Shown: piece after piece, positions 23,799-28,813 of the stretch
Layout: every line of letters starts with the position of its first letter
Numbering within the stretch: position 1 is the first letter of the stretch
Source: DASZGI01 sp035938995
Lineage (GTDB): Bacteria; Actinomycetota; Actinomycetes; Streptomycetales; Catenulisporaceae
Assembly: GCF_035938995.1 (NCBI RefSeq)
Contig: NZ_DASZGI010000205.1
Coordinates: forward strand, 1 to 28,813
Direction of reading: 5' to 3'
Length of the DNA: 28,813 nucleotides
Translations under genes and position numbers: made by a program
Notes under the pieces: generated by a model
What the model saw: only the letters and a program-made list of their open reading frames with translations
Told to the model about the DNA's origin: nothing
Database searches by the model: none

Positions 23799-24513
23799 TC
23801 GCATCCACCTGGCCAACGCCGGGCCACGTCCAGCGGCGGAGGGCGACCTGGAAATCCTCGTCGCCCGCCAGGGCCACCGCGGCCCGATGCCCCGGCGGCG
23901 TCTCGATGTCGGCGACTCGATACGACTGCGACCGCCCGTCGCCGACCAGTTCTACCGTCACCGGGCCGACCCCGTGAACCGGCACCGCAAGGCCCTGAGT
24001 CAGCCGGAAGCCGGCCGCCTTGACGACTGCTTCCTTCCGGGCCCAGAGCCGGGCAAATTGCCCGACCCGCCCTTCGTCGGCCGCCGCTTCGGCGACGAGC
24101 CTGGCCTCGTGCACCGGAAAGAAGCGGCGCGCCAGAGAAGTCGCGGCCGAGTCCGAGATCAGGCCTTGGACATCCACGCCGACGCGGCGCGACTGGGTCA
24201 TCGCGACCATGCAGAGGCCGCGCGAGTGCGAGAGGTTGACCCGCGGCCCGAGATCCGCCCCACGCACCTCCGGCTTGCCGTGCGGCCCGATCGTCCAGCG
24301 GACCTGCTCGGGCGGCACGCCGAGGCGGCCTCCGACGATGTAGCGCAGGGCGGCGTGCGCGACGATGAACTCCTCGCGGTCCTCTTGCGAGATGGCGGTG
24401 TCCGCGCGCTGCCGCTCGGCGGGATCGAGCAGCGGGTACAAGAGCTCGAGTTCGGGATGCGGCGTGCCGTCGCCGATCAGCCACACGTCCACCACGTCCA
24501 CGTCGCCGCTCAC
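23767..24513 (-). CDS. 4'-phosphopantetheinyl transferase, Sfp type (second copy)
   Basis: A 248-residue Sfp-like enzyme with VNLSHSRG (92-99), VGVDVQ (111-116, D114) and LWARKEAVVKAAG (157-168, E161, K165). It aligns end to end with the first copy (1721-2446) but differs over much of its length, so it is a paralogue and not a recent duplicate. The open frame extends to 24648, but GTG 24513 (MSGDVDVVDVWLIG) fits the family start and leaves 44 bases to the divergent SGNH gene. It could serve a subset of the ACPs. Confidence 0.9.
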   Translation of the reverse strand: MSGDVDVVDVWLIGDGTPHPELELLYPLLDPAERQRADTAISQEDREEFIVAHAALRYIVGGRLGVPPEQVRWTIGPHGKPEVRGADLGPRVNLSHSRGLCMVAMTQSRRVGVDVQGLISDSAATSLARRFFPVHEARLVAEAAADEGRVGQFARLWARKEAVVKAAGFRLTQGLAVPVHGVGPVTVELVGDGRSQSYRVADIETPPGHRAAVALAGDEDFQVALRRWTWPGVGQVDATTHPQEAVQR

Positions 24514-24557
24514 GACAGCGCCGCCCGCCTGCTCCCGCCAGAGATACGCGCCCTCGC

Positions 24558-25274
24558 ATGACAGGCGACCGCGCGACGCTCCGGGACGGCCGTGAAGCAA
24601 CCCCCGCCGAGGACGACGACCCCTATTGCCTGCGGCCCGGCGAGGCACAGGCGCTGCTGGACGGGCATCCCTGGCGGCGCTTCGCAGTACTCGGAGACAG
24701 CATCGCCGAGGGCGTCTCCGAGCCGGTGCCCGGCTACAGCCCGCTGCCGCTCGCGGACCGGGTCGCCGCCGAGTTGTCCCGCACCAGCACCCGCTTGACC
24801 TATCTCAACCTGGGCCGCAGCGGTCGGCGGACCCACGAGGTGCGCGCCGGGCAACTGGCGTCCGCCCTCGCGTTCGAGCCCGATCTCGCGCTGGTGGTGT
24901 GCGGCGCCAACGATGCGCTGCGCCCCGGATACGAGCGGCGGGCCGACGCGGTCGACCGTGATCTGGCGGCGATGATCAGGGCCCTGCAGGCGTGCGGGGC
25001 CGAGGTCGTGACCGTGTCCATCTTCGTGCGCGGCCAGTACCCCAGCCTGCCGTCGTGGCTGAAGCCGACGCCCACGGAGCGCATGGCGCTGCTCGCGCGC
25101 CGCACGACCGCGCTCGCCGCCGAGCTGGGCACGCTCCACGTCGACCTCGCCGACCATCCGGCCGCCGCCGATCCGTCCACCGTCAGCAGTGACGGCCTGC
25201 ACGGCAACGCCCGAAGTCAGTCGGTCGCGGCGGCGGAGGCCGTCCGGCTGCTCGGAGCGCGGATCCGACGCTGA
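24558..25274 (+). CDS. cytosolic SGNH/GDSL-family hydrolase
   Basis: A 238-residue SGNH hydrolase: nucleophile S48 in VLGDSIAEG, oxyanion Gly in LNLGRSG (G86), N118 in CGANDAL and the D212/H215 pair in SDGLHGN. No signal peptide is visible, unlike secreted esterases of the fold, so it probably acts inside the cell. Roles could include release of an acyl chain from an ACP, or ester cleavage or transfer on the product. The ATG 24558 has only a weak ribosome site. It is divergent from the second PPTase, and its stop is 8 bases from the convergent glgC stop. Confidence 0.88.
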   Translation: MTGDRATLRDGREATPAEDDDPYCLRPGEAQALLDGHPWRRFAVLGDSIAEGVSEPVPGYSPLPLADRVAAELSRTSTRLTYLNLGRSGRRTHEVRAGQLASALAFEPDLALVVCGANDALRPGYERRADAVDRDLAAMIRALQACGAEVVTVSIFVRGQYPSLPSWLKPTPTERMALLARRTTALAAELGTLHVDLADHPAAADPSTVSSDGLHGNARSQSVAAAEAVRLLGARIRR

Positions 25275-25282
25275 CCCCGGCG

Positions 25283-26500
25283 TCACAGCACCCGCTGACC
25301 CTTGCCGAGCGCGATGATTCCGTTCGCCGACGCGTGGTAGAGCTCGCGGTCCCGCTCCAGATTGACGCCGACGGTCGCGCCGGGGGGCACGACCGTGTTC
25401 TTGTCCAGAATGGCCCGTCGAACCACCGCGCCCTGCCCGATGCGGACGTTGTCGTGCAGGACCGAGCCCTGGACGACCGCGCCCGCCTCGACGACGACAC
25501 CCGGCGAGAGCACCGACTGGGTGACCTGGCCGGTGATGATGCAGCCGGGCGCGACCATCGACTCGCTGGCGATGCCGCCGGCCACGAACTTGGCGGGCGG
25601 GCGCTGCACCGTGAAGGTGTAGAGCGGCCACTCGCGGTTGTAGAGGTTGAAGACCGGGTGCACCGAGATCAGGTCCATGTGCGCGTCGTAGTAGGCGTCC
25701 AAGGTGCCGACGTCGCGCCAGTAGCCGTGGTCGCGGGCAGTCTCGCCGGGAACGTGGTTCTGGTCGAAGTCGTAGACCTGGACCTGGCCCAGCTCGGTGA
25801 GCATCGGCAGGATGCTGCCGCCCATGTCGTGCACTGACTTGGTGTCGTCGGCGTCCTGATGGAGCGCGTCGATCAGGACCTTGGTCGTGAAGATGTAGTT
25901 GCCCATCGACGCGTACACGTGGTCCGGGTCGTCCGGCAGGCCCGGCGGATCGGCGGGCTTCTCGAGGAAGCGTTCGACGCTCACGCCGTCCGTGTCGGGC
26001 GTGATGATGCCGAAGGACGACGCCTCCGACCGCGGGATGCGGATGCCCGCGACCGTGGCGCCCGCGCCGCCGTCGATGTGCTGGCGCAGCATCTGGCGTG
26101 GGTCCATGCGGTACACGTGGTCGGCGCCGAACACCACGATGTAGTCGGGCTGCTCGTCGTACACGAGGTTGAGGGACTGGAAGATCGCGTCGGCGCTGCC
26201 CAGGAACCAGCGCGGGCCGAGCCGCTGCTGCGCGGGCACCGGCGTGACGTAGTTGCCCAGCAGGTTCGACATCCGCCAGGTGGTGGTGATGTGCCGGTCG
26301 AGCGAGTGCGACTTGTACTGCGTCAGCACGCAGATGCGCATGATGTCGCCGTTGACGAGGTTGGACAGCACGAAGTCCACCAGCCGGTAGGCGCCGCCGA
26401 ACGGCACGGCCGGCTTGGCCCGGTCGGCGGTCAGCGGCATCAGCCGCTTGCCTTCTCCGCCCGCGAGCACGATTCCCAGCACCGCAGGTCCGCCGCGCAT
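25283..26500 (-). CDS. glgC: glucose-1-phosphate adenylyltransferase
   Basis: A 405-residue ADP-glucose pyrophosphorylase: glucose-1-phosphate plus ATP gives ADP-glucose for glycogen or maltosyl-1-phosphate. The N-terminal LAGGEGKRLMPLTADRAKPAVPFGG is the nucleotide-binding loop. FGADHVYRMD, FLEKPADPPG and GYWRDVGTLDAYYDAHM are the sugar-phosphate motifs, and a left-handed beta-helix with imperfect hexapeptides (CIITGQVTQSVLSPGVVV) forms the C-terminus. It follows glgA on the same strand after 51 bases. This is primary metabolism and marks the right border of the cluster. Confidence 0.97.
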   Translation of the reverse strand: MRGGPAVLGIVLAGGEGKRLMPLTADRAKPAVPFGGAYRLVDFVLSNLVNGDIMRICVLTQYKSHSLDRHITTTWRMSNLLGNYVTPVPAQQRLGPRWFLGSADAIFQSLNLVYDEQPDYIVVFGADHVYRMDPRQMLRQHIDGGAGATVAGIRIPRSEASSFGIITPDTDGVSVERFLEKPADPPGLPDDPDHVYASMGNYIFTTKVLIDALHQDADDTKSVHDMGGSILPMLTELGQVQVYDFDQNHVPGETARDHGYWRDVGTLDAYYDAHMDLISVHPVFNLYNREWPLYTFTVQRPPAKFVAGGIASESMVAPGCIITGQVTQSVLSPGVVVEAGAVVQGSVLHDNVRIGQGAVVRRAILDKNTVVPPGATVGVNLERDRELYHASANGIIALGKGQRVL

Positions 26501-26551
26501 CCGCCGCCCCCTTGCTCTATCGTCCTCTTGGTTGATTGAAGCAGGTCGTCG

Positions 26552-27724
26552 TCACTTACGCAGGAGCGTGTCGTACAGCGCCACCGTCCGGCGGGCGATG
26601 GAGTCCCAGCCGAACTCGCGCACCGCGCGCTCCCGTCCGGCCTCGCCCATGCGCTCGGCGGCGGCCGGGTCGGCGATCACCCGGTCGAGTGCTTCGGCCA
26701 GCGCCGCCTCGAAGGCCGCCGGGTCCTTTTCGTCGTACGGCACGAGCAGCCCGGTGACGCCGTCGAGCACCACCTCGGGGATGCCGCCGACGGCCGAGGC
26801 CACGACCGGCGCGCCGCAGGCCATGGCCTCGAGGTTGACGATACCCAGCGGCTCGTACACCGACGGGCAGACGAACACCGCGGCCTCGCTGAGCAGCTGG
26901 ATCACCTCGGGGCGCGGCAGCATCTCCGGTATCCAGAGCACCCCGTCGCGGGTCGCCCGCAGCTCCTCGACCAGGTCGCGGAATTCCCGATCGATCGCGG
27001 GCGTGTCCGGGGCGCCCGCGCACAGCACGAGCTGTGCGGACGGGGCGAGCGAGCGGGCGGCCCGCAGCAGGTGTGGTACGCCCTTCTGGCGGGTGATCCG
27101 GCCGACGAACAGCACGTACGGCCGGTCGGGGGCGATGCCGTGCCTGGCCAGTGCGTCGGCGCCCGGCGTGGGGCGGTAGAGGGCGGTGTCGATTCCGTTG
27201 TGGACGACGTGCACGCGCGACGGGTCCAGGGCGGGATAGCAGCGCAGGATGTCCTCGCGCATGCCGTGCGATACGGCGATGACCGCGTCCGCGGCTTCTA
27301 TCGCCGTGCGCTCGGCCCAGCTCGACACCGTATAGCCGCCGCCCAGCTGCTCCGCCTTCCAGGGACGCAGCGGTTCGAGCGAATGCGCGGTCATTACGTG
27401 CGGGATGCCATGCAGCATCTTGGCCAGGTGACCGCCCATGTTGGCGTACCAGGTGTGCGAATGGACCAGGTCGCGGTCGGCCACCGCCGCTGCCATGGAC
27501 AGGTCGACCGACAGGCTGCGCAGCGCCTCGTTCGCGTCGATCAACGCCTCGGCGGGGGCGTGCCTCTGGACACCGGGCTGCTCGTCCGGCGCGGTCCGGC
27601 TCGACCACGCGTGTACCTGCACGTCGACCAGCGCCCGCAGCTCTCTGGCCAGGAACTCCACGTGGACGCCCGCACCGCCGTACACATCGGGCGGATACTC
27701 CCTGGTCAGCAGTCCGACTCTCAC
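26552..27724 (-). CDS. glgA: actinobacterial glycogen synthase / maltose-1-phosphate synthase
   Basis: A 390-residue GT4-family enzyme. The N-terminus VGLLTREYPPDVYGGAGVHVEFLAREL is that of the actinobacterial GlgA/GlgM group, and the donor-site Glu pair is in EPLGIVNLEAMA. It uses ADP-glucose from GlgC to extend glucan or to make alpha-maltose-1-phosphate; sequence alone does not separate these. GTG 27724 has a perfect AGGAGG 5 bases upstream (27730-27735); the frame is open to an ATG at 27763. The glgA-glgC pair is co-directional here. Confidence 0.93.
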   Translation of the reverse strand: MRVGLLTREYPPDVYGGAGVHVEFLARELRALVDVQVHAWSSRTAPDEQPGVQRHAPAEALIDANEALRSLSVDLSMAAAVADRDLVHSHTWYANMGGHLAKMLHGIPHVMTAHSLEPLRPWKAEQLGGGYTVSSWAERTAIEAADAVIAVSHGMREDILRCYPALDPSRVHVVHNGIDTALYRPTPGADALARHGIAPDRPYVLFVGRITRQKGVPHLLRAARSLAPSAQLVLCAGAPDTPAIDREFRDLVEELRATRDGVLWIPEMLPRPEVIQLLSEAAVFVCPSVYEPLGIVNLEAMACGAPVVASAVGGIPEVVLDGVTGLLVPYDEKDPAAFEAALAEALDRVIADPAAAERMGEAGRERAVREFGWDSIARRTVALYDTLLRK

Positions 27725-27780
27725 GCGCGCCTCCTGGTCGTGTCGCCGAGTACGGACGTTCATGCCAACGCGACCATAGT

Positions 27781-27808
27781 GCAGTATCAGACCCTAGGCG
27801 AGGGTCAA
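27781..27808 (-). promoter_or_regulatory. candidate glgA promoter
   Basis: On the minus strand TTGACC (27803-27808), a 16-base spacer, then TACTGC (27781-27786). The -35 is good and the -10 weak. It lies 57 bases upstream of the glgA start. The rest of 27725-27886 holds no gene. Confidence 0.35.
27790..27806. repeat. inverted repeat inside the glgA promoter
   Basis: GACCCT-AGGCG-AGGGTC has perfect 6-base arms and lies between the proposed -35 and -10, overlapping the -35. This is a position typical of a repressor site. Confidence 0.4.
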
Positions 27809-27886
27809 ACCGAGGGCGTAGTCGGCCCCATACTCGGAGTCAGTCGGACGGGGCCACGGTCAGGTGTCCAGGCGGTCGAGCGCGGC

Positions 27887-28813
27887 CTACGCGAGCGACC
27901 AGCGTGCCTTGTAGATGCGCGAGCCGGGGAGCTGGAGCGAACCGGAGGGTAGGTGGAGCGCGACCGTCGAGCCGCACCAAGCGCATGCGTTGCCGGGCTG
28001 CGGCCGGAAGGTCAGGACCCTGCCGGTCGCGGGGTCGTCGCCGACGCTCTTCACGTCGCTGATGTCGATGGCGGCCTGGCCGTCGTAGTCGATGAACTGC
28101 GCGCAGTCGGGGTCGTATTGCAGGACATGGTCGCCTGTCGTCACCCACATCCGCCCCGGCGCGGAGGCGACGAGGTCCAGGTCGTGGCCGGATGGGTCGG
28201 GCAGCGTGACACTCCGGGCGAGCGACAGGCCCGGCGAGTGCGCGGGTCCCGTGACCTTGAGCGCGACCAGTTGGCTGTCTCCGACCGCCCACAACAGCTG
28301 TCGCTGGTCATCCCAGGAGACGCCGTGAGCACCAGCCAGATTGAAGGCCGTGAACTGCTTGCTGCGCGGCCCGCGTGTGGCTGCGTAGACGCGCACCACC
28401 CCCGGGTTGCTGGCCGCAAGGGCGACATTGCCGTCGGGGAGCAGCTCAAGGCTGTGGACGTTCACGGAGGGAACGACCGTGGCCCACTGCACGACGGCGC
28501 CGGGGTATGTCAGCACAGCGGCCAAACCTTCCGACGCGCTGGCGAGCAGCATCTTGCGTCCGCCGAGCGCACGCATCTTGGCCTCGCTGACGTTGCGCCA
28601 GGTGCGCGCGGGCGAGAGGTCGGCGAGATGCTTATCCGACTGCGGCGACCACGACCACTGGACGCGCGCCGTACCGCTGCCATCGTCGCCGAGCAGAAGG
28701 ACGCGCCGGGTGCCTTGGTCCGCCACCACAAGTGGGCTCGCGCCGCTGGCGGCGTCGTCGGCGAGGGCGAGCGCCTTGGGCGTAACGGCGCTGAGCATGA
28801 ACGTCGCAGACGC
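27887..28813 (-). CDS. secreted beta-propeller-like protein (DUF6528-type), N-terminus cut by window edge
   Basis: The frame stays open to the right edge, so the start is outside. The 308 residues seen begin ASATFMLSAVTPKALALADDA, which looks like the end of a signal peptide with an A-L-A cleavage site. The remainder shows repeated short beta-strand blocks (LVVADQGTRRVLLL, NVHSLELLPDGNVALAAS, GAHGVSWDDQRQLLWAVGDSQLVAL, DLDLVASAPGRMWVTTGDHVLQYD), as in six-bladed propellers. GNACAWCGSTV gives a possible disulfide or metal pair. I recall similar proteins as DUF6528. No function is known, and no link to glycogen genes or to the cluster is evident. Confidence 0.7.
   Translation of the reverse strand, partial: ASATFMLSAVTPKALALADDAASGASPLVVADQGTRRVLLLGDDGSGTARVQWSWSPQSDKHLADLSPARTWRNVSEAKMRALGGRKMLLASASEGLAAVLTYPGAVVQWATVVPSVNVHSLELLPDGNVALAASNPGVVRVYAATRGPRSKQFTAFNLAGAHGVSWDDQRQLLWAVGDSQLVALKVTGPAHSPGLSLARSVTLPDPSGHDLDLVASAPGRMWVTTGDHVLQYDPDCAQFIDYDGQAAIDISDVKSVGDDPATGRVLTFRPQPGNACAWCGSTVALHLPSGSLQLPGSRIYKARWSLA

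Noticed and set aside
1..28813. tRNA, rRNA, CRISPR arrays, insertion sequences, attachment sites
   Set aside because: I saw no cloverleaf-like genes, regularly spaced repeats, transposase motifs or target duplications when reading both strands; weak ones could be missed by eye.

Overview
The window is high-GC DNA (mostly GTG/ATG starts, strong third-position G/C, many 4-base GTGA/ATGA gene overlaps), typical of an antibiotic-producing actinomycete. The genus cannot be read from the sequence. Most of it (about 0.3-25.3 kb) is one specialised-metabolite gene cluster. The last 3.5 kb is ordinary glycogen metabolism (glgA, glgC) plus a secreted beta-propeller protein cut by the window edge.

Layout. 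Left: the N-terminal part of an alpha/beta hydrolase runs off the edge (-). It is divergent from an HpgT/PglE-like arylglycine aminotransferase coupled to an Sfp-type phosphopantetheinyl transferase (+). Next comes a leftward operon (7418 to 2417): methyltransferase, acyl carrier protein (ACP), glycosyltransferase, ABC-2 permease, DrrA-like ATPase, second ABC-2 permease. A gene-free control region of about 0.8 kb (7419-8255) carries several inverted repeats, one close to the HutC/DasR operator type, and a phased triple direct repeat. A long rightward operon then runs from 8256 to 23798: acyl/aryl adenylating enzyme, two small ACPs, a complete ketosynthase (KS), a short CLF-like ketosynthase fragment, a second complete KS, 4-hydroxymandelate synthase, a phytanoyl-CoA-dioxygenase-like enzyme, a DUF3050 haem-oxygenase-like putative diiron protein, thiamine-dependent E1 alpha and beta, a stand-alone NRPS condensation domain, a second acyl-CoA synthetase, a KAS III-like enzyme, a fourth ACP and a cysteine-less thiolase-fold protein. 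A second Sfp-type transferase (-) and a cytosolic SGNH hydrolase (+) close the cluster.

How it may work (inference). Hydroxymandelate synthase diverts 4-hydroxyphenylpyruvate to 4-hydroxymandelate, and the HpgT-like enzyme could aminate the matching 2-oxo acid to an arylglycine. The oxidase normally between those steps (HmO) is not in the window. The E1 pair has no E2/E3 partners, so it probably makes an acyl or acyloin unit rather than serving central metabolism. Four discrete ACPs, two ligases, two KS, a CLF-like protein, a KAS III and a free condensation domain suggest assembly entirely on stand-alone carrier proteins, with iron-enzyme oxidation, methylation, glycosylation and ABC export. 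I do not recognise the whole combination as a known pathway, and I cannot name the product.
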